Below are positions 18,960 through 29,204 of a stretch of DNA of 64,000 bases, piece after piece; positions within the stretch are counted from its first letter, which is position 1, and every line of letters starts with the position of its first letter. Under the pieces are notes generated by a model that searched no databases, was not told the origin of the DNA, and saw only the letters and a list, made by a program, of their open reading frames with translations. The stretch is from contig NZ_CP025581.1 in NCBI RefSeq assembly GCF_002865585.1, positions 1,922,001 to 1,986,000 on the forward strand, given 5' to 3'. Both the position numbers and the translations under genes were made by a program. This DNA is from Nocardioides houyundeii. GTDB taxonomy: Bacteria > Actinomycetota > Actinomycetes > Propionibacteriales > Nocardioidaceae.

Positions 18960-19984
18960 TCAGTCCTCGGGTGGTCGTTGAGAGTGCAATCCTACGCCGG
19001 TGGCGCCGGAGTACAGCGCCAAGGCGTCCCTGGCGGCCACCGCACACGCCGAGACCACGTCGTCGGGCCCCAGCACGTCGGCGTTGGGGCCAGGCGCAGC
19101 ACCAGCCGGCGCAGCCACCGCACGTCTGCCACGAGCAGGTCGACCTCGAGCAGACCGTCCCCCACGTGCCGGACGTCGGCCACCGGGTAGTACTCCGGGA
19201 CCCAGTGGGCCCCGGGGCGGAGCCGCAGGGTGACCAGGCGGCCGTCGGCGGGACCACGGAACAGGGACTCGGACAGGTCGTGCGGCGCCGCAGGGTGAGC
19301 CTGGGCCGGGGCGTCGAGCACCGTGATGTCGTGGATCCGGTCCAGCCGGAAGACGCGGGTGCCCTCGGCGGAGTGGCACCAGCCTGCGAGGTAGTCGAAG
19401 CCGTTGGCGGAGAAGACCTGGATCGGGTCGACCACCCGGTCCGAGGCCTCGTCGCGCGTCGGGACCCAGTAGTTCAGGCACACCTGACGGCCCCGCGCCA
19501 GGGCCGACTCCAGGGCGCTGCGCACGTCCGCCACGCCCCCGTCGCTGGGATCGATCTCGACCTGCTGGTGGGCACTGCCCTCGGCCGCCGCCTGCTCGAG
19601 CTTGCGCAGGGTCCGGTCGACGACTTCCTGGGTGTCGGCCGGTGCGCTGTCACGCACCGCACGTAGGGCGACGATGAGAGCGGTCGCCTCCGTGGGCGTC
19701 AGCCGCAGGGGACGAGAGAGGTAGTCGGCGTTGGAGATCCGGATGACCCCGTCGGCGTCCTCCCCCTCCAGGGAGTCGAGGTCGACGTCGATCAGGTCGT
19801 CCGGGTAGCCGCCGGGCAACCCGCACATCAGGAGGACCTTCAGGTCCTTCACGACCTGCTGGCTCGAGACGCCCATCGCCGCCGCGGCGTCGTCCAGACG
19901 CACCGAGCCGCGCGCGTGCAGGAACGGGACGAGGGTCAGCAGGCGGGCGACCTGCTCGCGTGCTCCGGTCCCGGTGGTACTCAT
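18960..19984 (-). CDS. pafC: PafC, WYL-domain transcriptional activator (one frameshift near the 3' end)
   Basis: PafB and PafC together form the DNA-damage activator PafBC, which acts independently of LexA. The N-terminal winged helix (VRLDDAAAAMGVSSQQVVKDL) is followed by the WYL ligand domain (PIQVFSANGFDYLAGWCHSAEGTRVFRLDRI) and the WCX extension. After VLRLAP the frame is lost; one more base in the run at 19086-19089 gives NADVLGPDDVVSACAVAARDAL and a stop at 18960, for 341 residues. The start overlaps the pafB stop (ATGA). Confidence 0.88.
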
Positions 19985-20958
19985 CCAGCACCGCCGGCGA
20001 CCAGGGCGGTGAGCCGGTCGCGCACCTCGTGGCGCAGGGAATCAGGAGCCTCGACGCAGGCGTCGGCGCCTTGTGCCAGCACCTCGTCGGCCAGCACCCC
20101 GGCGTTGCCGAGGACCTGCACCCGGTCCCAGGGGGTCAACGCATCAGGTCCGGGGACTCCTTCAACGGTGGAGACGGCCATCCGGCGCAGCCCGTGGCCG
20201 GTCCCGGCACGCAGCAGCACGGTGGCGACCTCCGCCTGAGGCGGCGGTGCCAGGCGGGTGGCGATGCCGCGGATGTCGGTGCCCTCAGGGATCTCGTAGG
20301 CGCCGGGCTGACCCACCAGCCGCGCCGCGCCCACGATGCGGGAGAGCCGGAAGACCCGCTCGGCCCCGCGGTCGGTGTCCAGTCCCACGGCGTACCACCG
20401 CCCGGAGTAGCGCACCACGCCCCAGGGCTGGAGGTGGCGGGTGGTCGGCTCCTCCGACCCCGGACGCCGGTAGGAGAACACCACGGCCCGACGTTCCTGG
20501 GTGGCCTGCCAGAACACGTCGAAGGCAGGCTCGTCGACGCTGATGTGGGGCTCGACGATGTCCAGGGCGGCGACGTCGACGGGCACCTTGGCCGCAGCCA
20601 GCTTGCGCAGCGCCTCGGTGGTCGCCTCGGCCAGGGTGGCGTGCTGCCACACCTTCCCCGCCAGCCCCACGACCGCCGCCTCGTCGGCCGACAGGCTGAT
20701 CTCGGGGAGGGCGAACTCGTCCATCCGGATCCGGTAGCCCACCTCGTCGTCGAAGTAGCTGTCCAGGGTCCCCACCTCAACCGGGACTCCGAGGCTGCGC
20801 AGCTCCTCCTTGTCCCGGTCGAACATCCGCTCGAAGGCGTCCTCGCTCTGGCCCGGGTAGAGGATCTCCCGGATCCGGGCCTTGGAGACGAAGCGCCGCT
20901 GGACGAGCAGCATGATGAGCAGGTTGAGCAGACGCTCGCTCCTGCGGTTCGTCATCAT
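19981..20958 (-). CDS. pafB: PafB, WYL-domain transcriptional activator
   Basis: Partner of PafC. 325 residues: winged helix with RRFVSKARIREILYPGQSEDAFERMF, a linker helix with DKEELRSLGVPVEVG, and the WYL domain (HLQPWGVVRYSGRWYAVGLDTDRGAERVFRLSRI). Despite the name ('proteasome accessory factor') the pair governs DNA-repair genes rather than degradation. Overlaps pafC by four bases. Confidence 0.92.
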   Translation of the reverse strand: MMTNRRSERLLNLLIMLLVQRRFVSKARIREILYPGQSEDAFERMFDRDKEELRSLGVPVEVGTLDSYFDDEVGYRIRMDEFALPEISLSADEAAVVGLAGKVWQHATLAEATTEALRKLAAAKVPVDVAALDIVEPHISVDEPAFDVFWQATQERRAVVFSYRRPGSEEPTTRHLQPWGVVRYSGRWYAVGLDTDRGAERVFRLSRIVGAARLVGQPGAYEIPEGTDIRGIATRLAPPPQAEVATVLLRAGTGHGLRRMAVSTVEGVPGPDALTPWDRVQVLGNAGVLADEVLAQGADACVEAPDSLRHEVRDRLTALVAGGAG

Positions 20959-20992
20959 CGCCTCCGGCGGGTGGTCGGGGTGCTGCTGCGGC

Positions 20993-21928
20993 TCAGGCGG
21001 CCGCGAGGATGTCGACGACGAAGAACAGCGTGTCGGTGCCCTTGATGCCAGCGTCCGGCTGCCCCTTCTTGCCGTAGCCCAGGGCGGGCGGGACCGCCAC
21101 GACCACGCGCGACCCGACGGTCTGGCCGACGAGCGCCTGGTCCCAGCCCGGCACGACCTGCCCGACCCCGATCGGGAAGCTGGCGGGCATCCCGGCGCTG
21201 TAGGACTCGTCGAAGGGGGCCTTGCCGTTGTAGACCTGGCCGAGGTAGTTGACGTAGATCGTCTGGCTCTTCTTCACCACCGGGCCGTCACCCTTGATCA
21301 GCTTGGTGACCCACAGCTTGCCGTTGGGCTTCGGGGTCCCGGCGAAGTCGAAGCCGGTCACCTTGCCGTCCTCCTCGAGGACCTCGGGCGTCCACTTGGC
21401 CGGCGTCTTCTCCTCGCCCTGGGGCTCGGTGGCGACCGTGTCCACCAGCTCGAGGACGAAGAGCACGCTGTCGCCGTTGCCGATACCCAGCTGGGGGTTG
21501 CCCTGCTCGCCGAAGGCGTCCTTGGCCGGCGCCGCGACGGCCACGACCGAACCGATCTTCTGACCCTCGAGCCCGGCCTGGAGACCCTTGCCGAGGTCGT
21601 CGGAGAGATTCAGGATCTGCGGGGCGGTGCCCTGGTAGCTGTTGTAGGCCTCCGCCTGGGTGAAGCCGTTGCCCATCCAGATGTGGGTCAGCACGTTGTC
21701 GCCGGACGCGGTCTCGTCACCGTCGCCCTCGACCAGCACCTCGGTCTCCACTTTGCTGGGGTCGAGCTTGCCGTCCCAGGTGACCTCCGGGGCCTTGCCC
21801 GCGGTCGCCTTGATGTCGACGGACTCGATCGCCGAGCCGCCGGAGTCGTCACCGGAGTCGTCGCCACAGGCGACGAGGGACAACATGCTGAGGGTCAGGA
21901 CGGAGGCTGCTAAGGCACGACGGGGCAC
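20993..21928 (-). CDS. FKBP-type peptidyl-prolyl isomerase lipoprotein, two FKBP-like modules
   Basis: 311 residues. A lipoprotein signal (MPRRALAASVLTLSMLSLVAC, lipobox LVAC) is followed by an Asp/Gly/Ser linker. The C-terminal half is a canonical FKBP: VNYLGQVYNGKAPFDESY, PIGVGQVVPGWDQALVGQTVGSRV, PALGYGKKG, DTLFFVVDIL. The middle region (LGKGLQAGLEGQKIGSVVAV, then DSVLFVLELVD) looks like a second, degenerate FKBP. It would fold or isomerise secreted proteins outside the membrane. It lies between pafA and pafB, as FKBP genes do in Streptomyces, as far as I recall. Confidence 0.88.
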   Translation of the reverse strand: MPRRALAASVLTLSMLSLVACGDDSGDDSGGSAIESVDIKATAGKAPEVTWDGKLDPSKVETEVLVEGDGDETASGDNVLTHIWMGNGFTQAEAYNSYQGTAPQILNLSDDLGKGLQAGLEGQKIGSVVAVAAPAKDAFGEQGNPQLGIGNGDSVLFVLELVDTVATEPQGEEKTPAKWTPEVLEEDGKVTGFDFAGTPKPNGKLWVTKLIKGDGPVVKKSQTIYVNYLGQVYNGKAPFDESYSAGMPASFPIGVGQVVPGWDQALVGQTVGSRVVVAVPPALGYGKKGQPDAGIKGTDTLFFVVDILAAA

Positions 21929-22010
21929 AGGTGAACAACTTTCACATAGTCAGGACTTCGGAGGAGCGCCGCCCACCCTAGCCCGGCGGCAAAGGGCTCC
22001 TGACAAGGAC

Positions 22011-23372
22011 TCACATGCCATCGATGAGCCGCTGCACACGCTCGTCGTGGGCCCGGAACGGGTCCTTGCACAGCACGGTGCGCTGGGCCTGGTCGTTGAG
22101 CTTGAGGTGCACCCAGTCGACGGTGAAGTCACGGCGTCGCTCCTGGGCCTTGCGGATGAACTCCCCGCGCAGCCGGGCCCGGGTGTTCTGCGGCGGGACC
22201 GACTTGGCCTCGAAGATCTTCAGGTCGTTGGTCACCCGGGCCACTGCGCCGCGCTTCTCCAGGAGGTAGTAGAGGCCCCGGTCGCGGTGGATGTCGTGGT
22301 AGGCCAGATCGATCTGCGCCACCCGCGGGTGACCCAGCGCGAGGTCGTTCTTGGCGCGGTAGCGCTCGATCAGCTTCCACTTGATCACCCAGTCGAGCTC
22401 GCGGTCGACCAGTCCCAGGTCCTCGGACTCCACGGCCTTCAGGCCGCGCTCCCACAGGTCCAGCGCCTGCTCGACCAACGGTGTGGAGATGCCGCGCCGG
22501 TCGACGAAGTCCCGAGCCTTGCCGAGGTACTCGCCCTGGATCTCCAGGGCACTGGCCTCGCGCCCGTTGGCCAGGCGGACCTTGCGCTGCCCCGTCATGT
22601 CGTGGGAGATCTCACGGATCGCCCGGATCGGGTTCTCCATCGAGAGGTCGCGCATCACCACGCCCTCCTCGATCATCCGCAGCACCAGGTCGCAGGAGGC
22701 CACCTTGAGCATGGTGGTCGTCTCGCTCATGTTGGAGTCACCGACGATGACGTGCAGCCGCCGGTACTTCTCGGCGTCCGCGTGCGGCTCGTCGCGGGTG
22801 TTGATGATCGGTCGGCTCCGCGTGGTGGCGCTGGAGACTCCCTCCCAGATGTGCTCGGCACGTTGGGAGAGCGAGTACGTGGCTCCCCGCGGGGTCTGGG
22901 TGACCTTGCCCGCCCCCACCAGCACCTGCCGGGTGACCAGGAACGGGATCAGCACGTCGGCCAGACGGCTGAACTCACCGGCTCGGCTGACCAGGTAGTT
23001 CTCGTGGCAGCCGTAGGAGTTGCCGGCTGAGTCGGTGTTGTTCTTGAACAGGTAGATGTCGCCCGAGATGCCCTCGTCGTGCAGCCGCTGCTCGGCATCG
23101 AGGAGGAGGCCCTCGAGCACCCGCTCCCCCGCCTTGTCGTGGGTGACCAGCTCGACGATGTCGTCGCACTCCGGTGTGGCGTACTCCGGGTGGCTGCCGA
23201 CGTCGAGGTACAGCCGGGCCCCGTTGCGCAGGAAGACGTTGCTGCTGCGACCCCACGAGACGACCTTGCGGAAGAGGTAGCGGGCAACCTCGTCGGGGCT
23301 CAGCCGACGCTGTCCGTTGAACGTGCAGGTGACTCCGTACTCGTTCTCGATCCCGAAGATCCGACGGTCCAT
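22011..23372 (-). CDS. pafA: Pup--protein ligase PafA
   Basis: Glutamine-synthetase-like ligase that joins the C-terminal glutamate of Pup to substrate lysines using ATP. 453 residues. [20 protein letters not shown] gives the metal-binding glutamates; [20 protein letters not shown] contains the catalytic Asp; [18 protein letters not shown] and [20 protein letters not shown] are family signatures. It lacks the extra loop found in Dop, supporting ligase assignment. The start is leaderless. Last of the pup-prcB-prcA-pafA series. Confidence 0.95.
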   Translation of the reverse strand: MDRRIFGIENEYGVTCTFNGQRRLSPDEVARYLFRKVVSWGRSSNVFLRNGARLYLDVGSHPEYATPECDDIVELVTHDKAGERVLEGLLLDAEQRLHDEGISGDIYLFKNNTDSAGNSYGCHENYLVSRAGEFSRLADVLIPFLVTRQVLVGAGKVTQTPRGATYSLSQRAEHIWEGVSSATTRSRPIINTRDEPHADAEKYRRLHVIVGDSNMSETTTMLKVASCDLVLRMIEEGVVMRDLSMENPIRAIREISHDMTGQRKVRLANGREASALEIQGEYLGKARDFVDRRGISTPLVEQALDLWERGLKAVESEDLGLVDRELDWVIKWKLIERYRAKNDLALGHPRVAQIDLAYHDIHRDRGLYYLLEKRGAVARVTNDLKIFEAKSVPPQNTRARLRGEFIRKAQERRRDFTVDWVHLKLNDQAQRTVLCKDPFRAHDERVQRLIDGM

Positions 23373-23378
23373 TCCTCC

Positions 23379-23384
23379 ACACTA
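23379..23384 (-). promoter_or_regulatory. Putative -10 element (TAGTGT) for pafA
   Basis: TAGTGT ends six bases before ATG 23372, indicating a pafA promoter separate from prcA. Confidence 0.5.
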
Positions 23385-23437
23385 GGGGCAGCAGCCACAC
23401 CGTGGGGCCCAAGTGACGGCGCTGTCTTGCCGCCGGG

Positions 23438-24355
23438 TCAGCTCAGCGGGTCCGTCGGGTCGACCGGCGGACCGGGCGGGGCCACCGGCGGCGCTGCCGG
23501 GTCCTGGACGCCCTCGTCGGTGGCCGGGGGGCTCTCGCCCACAGCGGGCGGGGTCAGCGGAGGGGCGATCGGGGGCTGCGCAGCGCCGCTCTCCGGGGTG
23601 ACGGACTCGGTGGCCGCCTGGTCGGTGTCGCCGGGCGACTCGGCGGCCGAGCTGGGGCCGCGAACGCCGAGCAGGGCCACCAGCCGCTCGGCCCGCAGGC
23701 GGTAGAACTTGCGGGCCTGGGTGCGGGTCCGGTCCAGCACCGCGACCTCGAGGTCCTCCACCGGGATCACCCGGTCGTTGGCCTCGGAGTGGCCGAGCGC
23801 AGCGACCGCCAGCCGCAGGGCGTCCTGCAGGGTGGCACCGGTCTCGTAGTGCTCCTTCAGGTGACCCGCCACGACGTCAGCGGCCCCGCCCATCACCGCG
23901 TAGCCGTGCTCGTCGGCGACCTGGCCGTCGTAGGTCAGGCGGTAGATCTGGTCGGCCTCCGGCGCGTCGCCCACCTCGGCGACGAAGAGCTCCACCTCGT
24001 AGGGCTTCTCGCCGCCGCTGGAGAAGATCGTGCCCAGCGTCTGGGCGTAGGCGTTGGCCAGGCTCCGGCCCGTGACGTCGCGTCGGTCGTAGGAGTACCC
24101 GCGCATGTCGGCCAGGCGCACCCCCGCGATCCGCAGGTTCTCGAACTCGTTGTAGCGGCCCACCGCGGCGAAGGCGAGGCGGTCGTAGATCTCGGAGACC
24201 TTGTGCAGCGCCTGGGAAGGGTTCTCGGACACGAACAGGACGCCGTCGGCGTACTGGACCACGACGACGGAGCGTCCCCGCGCGATGCCCTTGCGCGCGA
24301 AGTCGGCGCGGTCCTTCATCAGCTGCTCGGGGGAGACGTAGAAAGGCGTGCTCAT
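23438..24355 (-). CDS. prcA: 20S proteasome alpha subunit PrcA
   Basis: Forms the outer, gating rings of the core particle. 305 residues: [28 protein letters not shown] at the N-terminus (alpha-type H0 helix and gate) and the Ntn fold ([45 protein letters not shown]). It has no N-terminal catalytic Thr. The last ~70 residues are a Pro/Ala/Glu-rich tail, longer than in Mycobacterium from memory. It follows prcB by 37 bases. Confidence 0.95.
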   Translation of the reverse strand: MSTPFYVSPEQLMKDRADFARKGIARGRSVVVVQYADGVLFVSENPSQALHKVSEIYDRLAFAAVGRYNEFENLRIAGVRLADMRGYSYDRRDVTGRSLANAYAQTLGTIFSSGGEKPYEVELFVAEVGDAPEADQIYRLTYDGQVADEHGYAVMGGAADVVAGHLKEHYETGATLQDALRLAVAALGHSEANDRVIPVEDLEVAVLDRTRTQARKFYRLRAERLVALLGVRGPSSAAESPGDTDQAATESVTPESGAAQPPIAPPLTPPAVGESPPATDEGVQDPAAPPVAPPGPPVDPTDPLS

Positions 24356-24392
24356 CGGGTCATGGTCCTTCCGGCGGGGCGAGAAGAGGGGG

Positions 24393-25235
24393 TCACGTCA
24401 GGGAGGCCGCGGGGCCGTCCGGACGCACCATCCGGCTGGCGATGATCCGATCGGCGATCTGGGCCACCTCGTCGTCGGTGAGGCGGTGCCCCCCGTCGGC
24501 GGTGATGACGTGCACGACGGGGAAGATCCGTCGCGCGAGGTCGGGCCCACCGGTCGCGGAGTCGTCGTCCGCGGCGTCGTAGAGAGCCTGCACGGCAGCG
24601 GTGACGCACCCGTCGGCGTCGAGGTCGGCGCGGTAGAGCTTCTTCAACGAGCCCCGGGCGAACAACGACCCGGAGCCGACCGCGTGGAACGCGGTCTCCT
24701 CGTAGCGGCCGCCGGTGACGTCGTAGGAGAAGATCCGGCCGTGCTCGGCGGCCAGGTCGAAGCCCGCGAACAACGGAACCACCGCGAGCCCCTGCATGGC
24801 CATGCCGAGGTTGGACCGGATCAGTGCCGCCAGACGGTTCGCCTTGCCGTCCATGGAGAGCGTCGTGCCCTCGATCTTCTCGTAGTGCTCGAGCTCGGTC
24901 TGGAACAGCCGCACCATCTCCACGGCGATCCCGGCGGTGCCGGCGATCCCCACGCAGCTGTACTCGTCGGCCGGGAAGACCTTCTCGATGTCGCGCTGGG
25001 CGATGATGTTGCCCATCGTCGCCCGCCGGTCCCCGGCCATCACCACGCCACCCGGGAAGGTGGCGGCCACGATCGTGGTGCCGTGCGGTGCGAGATGGCT
25101 GGCGTCCGTGGCGGGCAGCGGCTGCTGGGACGGCAGCAGGTCCGGCGCCTGGGAGGCCAGGAAGTCAGCGAAGGAGGACGACCCCGGCTGCAGGTACGCC
25201 GCCGGGAGACGCGGTCCGTCGAGCTGTCCGGCCAC
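24393..25235 (-). CDS. prcB: 20S proteasome beta subunit PrcB
   Basis: Catalytic inner-ring subunit. 280 residues with a ~52-residue propeptide; cleavage before Thr53 ([11 protein letters not shown]) would expose the nucleophile. Other Ntn residues are visible: [15 protein letters not shown] (Asp, Arg) with the active-site Lys in IEKVFP. GTG start overlaps the pup stop by one base (TAGTG), so Pup and PrcB are translationally coupled. Confidence 0.95.
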   Translation of the reverse strand: MAGQLDGPRLPAAYLQPGSSSFADFLASQAPDLLPSQQPLPATDASHLAPHGTTIVAATFPGGVVMAGDRRATMGNIIAQRDIEKVFPADEYSCVGIAGTAGIAVEMVRLFQTELEHYEKIEGTTLSMDGKANRLAALIRSNLGMAMQGLAVVPLFAGFDLAAEHGRIFSYDVTGGRYEETAFHAVGSGSLFARGSLKKLYRADLDADGCVTAAVQALYDAADDDSATGGPDLARRIFPVVHVITADGGHRLTDDEVAQIADRIIASRMVRPDGPAASLT

Positions 25236-25432
25236 TACTGGCCACCCTTCTGGATGAAGGACTTCACGAAGTCCTCGGCGTTGGTCTCCAGCACGTCGTC
25301 GATCTCGTCGAGAATCGCGTCGACGTCCCCGTCGATCGCCTCCTTGCGCTCGGCGACGTCGCTCTCGGCGACCTCGGCCTGCGACTCCTCGTCATGGGAG
25401 GACTTCCGCGGCTGCTTCTGCTCCTGGGACAT
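25235..25432 (-). CDS. pup: Prokaryotic ubiquitin-like protein Pup
   Basis: The 65-residue intrinsically disordered protein tag. Gln/Lys/Glu-rich N-terminus, a coiled-coil-prone middle that binds the Arc ATPase ([25 protein letters not shown]) and the C-terminal GGQ. Ending in Gln rather than Glu means Dop must deamidate it before PafA can use it. Its single lysine-rich stretches are typical. Leaderless start. Confidence 0.97.
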   Translation of the reverse strand: MSQEQKQPRKSSHDEESQAEVAESDVAERKEAIDGDVDAILDEIDDVLETNAEDFVKSFIQKGGQ

Positions 25433-25438
25433 ATTTGA

Positions 25439-25444
25439 ACCCTA
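25439..25444 (-). promoter_or_regulatory. Putative -10 element (TAGGGT) for pup-prcBA
   Basis: TAGGGT (extended as TATAGGGT) ends six bases before the pup ATG and lies just beyond the dop stop, so the -35 region falls inside dop. This would give tag and protease genes their own promoter. Confidence 0.55.
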
Positions 25445-25451
25445 TAGCCAA

Positions 25452-26960
25452 CTACCTCGTGAGGGCGGCGAAGAGACGCTCAGCGGTGTCGCAGGAGTCC
25501 AGCAGTCCCCCGACGTGCGCCTTGGTGCCGCGCAGCGGATCGCTGGTCGGGATCCGTTGCAGGGACTCTCGCCCGGGAAGGTCGAAGATGACCGAGTCCC
25601 ACGAGGCGGCCGCGACGTCCCCGGCGTACTTCTCCAGGCAGCGGCCACGGAAGTAGGCCCGGGTGTCCTCCGGCGGCTCGTGCATGGCGCTGTCCACGGC
25701 CTCGTCGGTCAGCAGCCGCTGGATCCGGCCGGAGGCGACGAGGCGGTGGTAGAGCCCCTTGGCCGGACGGATGTCGGAGTACTGCAGGTCGATGAGGTGC
25801 AGCTTGGCGTCGTCCCACTCCAGACCGTCTCGGTCGCGGTACTGGGTGAGCAGCTTGAGCTTGGCCACCCAGTCCAGCTCGCTGGCGCAGCTGAGGGGGT
25901 CCTGCTCGAGGCGGTCCAGCACCGACTCCCACCGGGCCAGCACGTCCGAGGTCTGGTCGTCGACGTCCGACCCGTGCCGGTCCTCGACGTACTTGCGCGC
26001 CAGGTCCAGGTACTCCATCTGGAGCTGGACCGCGGTCATCCGCCGGCCGTCGCGCAGCGTCAGCAGGTGGCGCAGCGTCGGGTCGTGGGAGACCGCGCGC
26101 AACGAGGCCACGGGGTGCTCCACGGTGAGGTCGTAGGTCAGGAACCGGTCCTCGATCATCGCCAGCACCAACGAGGTGGTGCCGACCTTGAGGTACGTCG
26201 ATATCTCCGACAGGTTGGCGTCACCGAGGATGACGTGCAGCCGCCGGTACTTCTCGGGGTCGGCGTGCGGCTCGTCGCGGGTGTTGATGATGGGGCGCTT
26301 GAGCGTGGTCTCGAGGCCGACCTCGACCTCGAAGAAGTCGGCCCGCTGACTGATCTGGAACCCGTGGCCGCTGCCGTCCTGGCCGATCCCGACCCGCCCG
26401 GCCCCACAGACCACCTGGCGCGAGACGAAGAACGGGATCAGGTGCTTCACGATGTCGGCGAAGGGAGTGGAGCGCCGCATCAGGTAGTTCTCGTGCGCAC
26501 CGTAGGAGGCGCCCTTGTTGTCGGTGTTGTTCTTGTAGAGCAGGATCTGGGGCGCGCCCGGGAGCTGGCTGGCGCGCAGCGAGGCGTCCAGCATCACCTG
26601 CTCGCCCGCCTTGTCCCAGCGCACCACGTCCAGCGGGTTGGTCACCTCCGGGGAGGAGTACTCCGGGTGGGCGTGGTCGACGTAGAGGCGGGCGCCGTTG
26701 GTCAGGATGATGTTGGCCAGGCCGAGGTCCTCGTCGGTCAGCTGGCTGGGATCGGCGACCTGGCGGGCCATGTCGTAGCCCCGGGCGTCGCGCAGCGGCG
26801 ACTCCTCCTCGAAGTCCCAGCGGGCGCGCCGGGCACGCAGCGTCGCGGTCGCGTAGGCGTTCACGATCTGCGAGGAGGCCAGCATCGGATTCGCCTGCGG
26901 CTGCCCCTGCACCGAGATCCCGTACTCGACCTCGGTCCCCATCACCCGACGTACGCTCAT
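25452..26960 (-). CDS. dop: Pup deamidase/depupylase Dop
   Basis: Converts Pup's terminal Gln to Glu and removes Pup from substrates. 502 residues from ATG 26960 ([19 protein letters not shown]). Paralogue of Paf[19 protein letters not shown] with the catalytic Asp, [40 protein letters not shown]. The Dop-specific loop is present ([26 protein letters not shown] region, about residues 40-75), which separates it from ligases. A leaderless -10 element rules out the longer upstream reading. Confidence 0.95.
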   Translation of the reverse strand: MSVRRVMGTEVEYGISVQGQPQANPMLASSQIVNAYATATLRARRARWDFEEESPLRDARGYDMARQVADPSQLTDEDLGLANIILTNGARLYVDHAHPEYSSPEVTNPLDVVRWDKAGEQVMLDASLRASQLPGAPQILLYKNNTDNKGASYGAHENYLMRRSTPFADIVKHLIPFFVSRQVVCGAGRVGIGQDGSGHGFQISQRADFFEVEVGLETTLKRPIINTRDEPHADPEKYRRLHVILGDANLSEISTYLKVGTTSLVLAMIEDRFLTYDLTVEHPVASLRAVSHDPTLRHLLTLRDGRRMTAVQLQMEYLDLARKYVEDRHGSDVDDQTSDVLARWESVLDRLEQDPLSCASELDWVAKLKLLTQYRDRDGLEWDDAKLHLIDLQYSDIRPAKGLYHRLVASGRIQRLLTDEAVDSAMHEPPEDTRAYFRGRCLEKYAGDVAAASWDSVIFDLPGRESLQRIPTSDPLRGTKAHVGGLLDSCDTAERLFAALTR

Positions 26961-26967
26961 GTGATCC

Positions 26968-26973
26968 AGACTA
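26968..26973 (-). promoter_or_regulatory. Putative -10 element (TAGTCT) for dop
   Basis: TAGTCT ends seven bases before ATG 26960. Confidence 0.5.
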
Positions 26974-26991
26974 CGTGCCGCACGAGCACGC

Positions 26992-27339
26992 CTACGGGAG
27001 GCGACGGCCGGTCGCCGCGTGCGCCCAGTTGATCGCCACGATGCCGGCCAGCACCACCACCAGCGCCGGCAGCTCGCCCTGGACACCCAGCACGATGCTG
27101 ATCGGGATGCAGGCGATGATCGAGAGGATCCCCAGCGCCAGCTGCCGTGGCCCCGCGGCGGCCACCGCTGCCTCGACCCGCCGCCGCCGCGCCAGCTCGT
27201 CGCTCACCTGGTCCTGCACCGCCCGCTCGATTCGCTCGGCGAACCCCGCCACCAGCTCGGCGTCGTACCGCGGTCCCAGCTCGTGCCGGGTCTGGAGGAG
27301 CGCCTCCGTCTCCGTCGGCTCGATCTCTTCCCCCGGCAT
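26992..27339 (-). CDS. Small two-helix membrane protein between arc and dop, function unknown
   Basis: 115 residues. The first ~65 are charged and helical ([30 protein letters not shown]), likely coiled coil. Then come two hydrophobic segments ([19 protein letters not shown] and [20 protein letters not shown]) with a short loop. This arrangement suggests a membrane-anchored cytoplasmic helix. It begins three bases after the arc stop and ends 31 before dop, so it is co-expressed with the pupylation genes. I do not recognise the family. Confidence 0.7.
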   Translation of the reverse strand: MPGEEIEPTETEALLQTRHELGPRYDAELVAGFAERIERAVQDQVSDELARRRRVEAAVAAAGPRQLALGILSIIACIPISIVLGVQGELPALVVVLAGIVAINWAHAATGRRLP

Positions 27340-27342
27340 GGG

Positions 27343-29100
27343 TCAGAGGTACTGGCCGGTGTTGGCGACGGTGTCGATGGACCGTCCGGGCTCCGTGCCC
27401 TGCTTGCCGGTGATCAGGGTGCGGATGAAGACGATCCGCTCCCCCTTCTTGCCGGAGATCCGCGCCCAGTCGTCGGGGTTGGTGGTGTTGGGGAGGTCCT
27501 CGTTCTCCTTGAACTCGTCCACGCAGGCCTGGAGCATGTGCTGGACCCGGAGACCGCGCTGGTCGTGGTCCAGCAGGTCCTTGATGGCCATCTTCTTGGC
27601 GCGGTCGACGATGTTCTGGATCATCGCCCCGGAGTTGAAGTCCTTGAAGTAGAGGACCTCCTTGTCCCCGTTGGCGTAGGTGACCTCGAGGAAGCGGTTC
27701 TCCTCGGTCTCGGTGTACATGCGCTCCACCGTGGCCCGGATCATCGCGTTCGTGCAGGCCACCCGATCGCCGCCGAACTCCGCCAGGTCCTCGGCGTGCA
27801 GCGGCAGGTCGGGCGTGAGGTACTTGCTGAAGATGTCGCGTGCGGACTCGGCGTCCGGCCGCTCGATCTTGATCTTCACGTCCAGGCGGCCTGGTCGCAG
27901 GATCGCCGGGTCGATCATGTCCTCGCGGTTCGAGGCGCCGATCACCAGCACGTTCTCCAGGGTCTCGACCCCGTCGATCTCGCTCAGCAGCTGGGGCACG
28001 ATGGTGTTCTCCACGTCGGAGGAGACCCCGGAGCCGCGGGTGCGGAACAACGAGTCCATCTCGTCGAAGAACACGATCACCGGGGTGCCGAGGCTGGCCT
28101 TCTCCCGGGCCCGCTGGAACACGAGCCTGATGTGCCGCTCCGTCTCGCCGACGTACTTGTTGAGCAGCTCGGGGCCCTTGATGTTGAGGAAGTAGGACTT
28201 GCCCTCGGCGCCGGTCTTGGCTGCCACCTTCTTGGCGAGCGAGTTGGCCACCGCCTTGGCGATCAGCGTCTTTCCGCAGCCGGGCGGACCGTAGAGCAGC
28301 ACGCCCTTCGGCGGCTTGAGCTTGTGGTCCTTGAACAGGTCCGGGTGCAGGTAGGGAAGCTCCACCGCGTCCCGGATCGCGTCGATCTGGGCGACCAGCC
28401 CACCGATCGACTCGTAGTCGATGTCGGGGACCTCCTCCAGGACCAGCTCCTCGACCTCGGACTTGGGCACCCGCTCGTACACGTAGCCGGAGCGCGAGTC
28501 GAGCAGGAGCGAGTCACCCGCGCGCAGGGTCCCCTCCAGCAGGGGCGCCGCGAGGCGCACCACTCGTTCCTCGTCGGCGTTGGCGATGACCAGGGCGCGC
28601 TCCCCGTCCGCGAGGAGCTCCTTGAGCATCACGACCTCGCCGATCTGCTCGAAGTCGAAGGCGGCGACGACGTTCATCGCCTCGTTGAGCATGACCTCCT
28701 GGCCGCGGACCAGCTCGGTGAGCTCCACGGCCGGGCTGACGTTGACCCGAAGCTTGCGCCCGCCGGTGAACACGTCGACGGAGCCGTCGTCGTTGCGGGC
28801 CAGGAAGGTGCCGAAGCCGGCTGGAGGCTGCGCCAGCCGGTCGACCTCCTCCTTCAGCTTCATGATCTGGTCGCGAGCCTCGCGAAGCGTCTGGGCCAGT
28901 CGTTCGTTCTGGCTGGTGACGGCCGCCAGGGACCGCTGGGTGTCGGCCAGCCGCAGCTCGACGCCGCGGTTCTCGCCCGGAGCATTCGCGAGCCGGCGTC
29001 TCAGGTCGGCCATCTCCAGCTCCATCGCACTGAGCTGGCTTGCGAGCTCTTCAGGGCTGCGTCCTCTGGGGCCGCTGTCCGAGAATGTCATCTGCGTCAC
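27343..29100 (-). CDS. arc: Proteasome-associated AAA ATPase Arc/Mpa
   Basis: Hexameric unfoldase that captures pupylated proteins and threads them into PrcAB. 585 residues: N-terminal coiled coil (about 15-90, heptad-like Leu/Glu/Arg) that binds Pup, tandem OB domains (95-225), AAA module with Walker [14 protein letters not shown] at 271, Walker [13 protein letters not shown], sensor-type [20 protein letters not shown]. It ends in GQYL, the motif that docks on and opens the proteasome gate. The start is preceded by AAAGGAGGTG, the strongest Shine-Dalgarno in the window. Confidence 0.96.
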   Translation of the reverse strand: MTQMTFSDSGPRGRSPEELASQLSAMELEMADLRRRLANAPGENRGVELRLADTQRSLAAVTSQNERLAQTLREARDQIMKLKEEVDRLAQPPAGFGTFLARNDDGSVDVFTGGRKLRVNVSPAVELTELVRGQEVMLNEAMNVVAAFDFEQIGEVVMLKELLADGERALVIANADEERVVRLAAPLLEGTLRAGDSLLLDSRSGYVYERVPKSEVEELVLEEVPDIDYESIGGLVAQIDAIRDAVELPYLHPDLFKDHKLKPPKGVLLYGPPGCGKTLIAKAVANSLAKKVAAKTGAEGKSYFLNIKGPELLNKYVGETERHIRLVFQRAREKASLGTPVIVFFDEMDSLFRTRGSGVSSDVENTIVPQLLSEIDGVETLENVLVIGASNREDMIDPAILRPGRLDVKIKIERPDAESARDIFSKYLTPDLPLHAEDLAEFGGDRVACTNAMIRATVERMYTETEENRFLEVTYANGDKEVLYFKDFNSGAMIQNIVDRAKKMAIKDLLDHDQRGLRVQHMLQACVDEFKENEDLPNTTNPDDWARISGKKGERIVFIRTLITGKQGTEPGRSIDTVANTGQYL

Positions 29101-29204
29101 CTCCTTTTCAGGACACTACCCACGGGAGGCCAATTGGGAAGGACTTATCCCATTGTGTTGGTCACGATTCCTCCCGTGGCGCGCCCTGCGTCGGTTGCCG
29201 CGAC

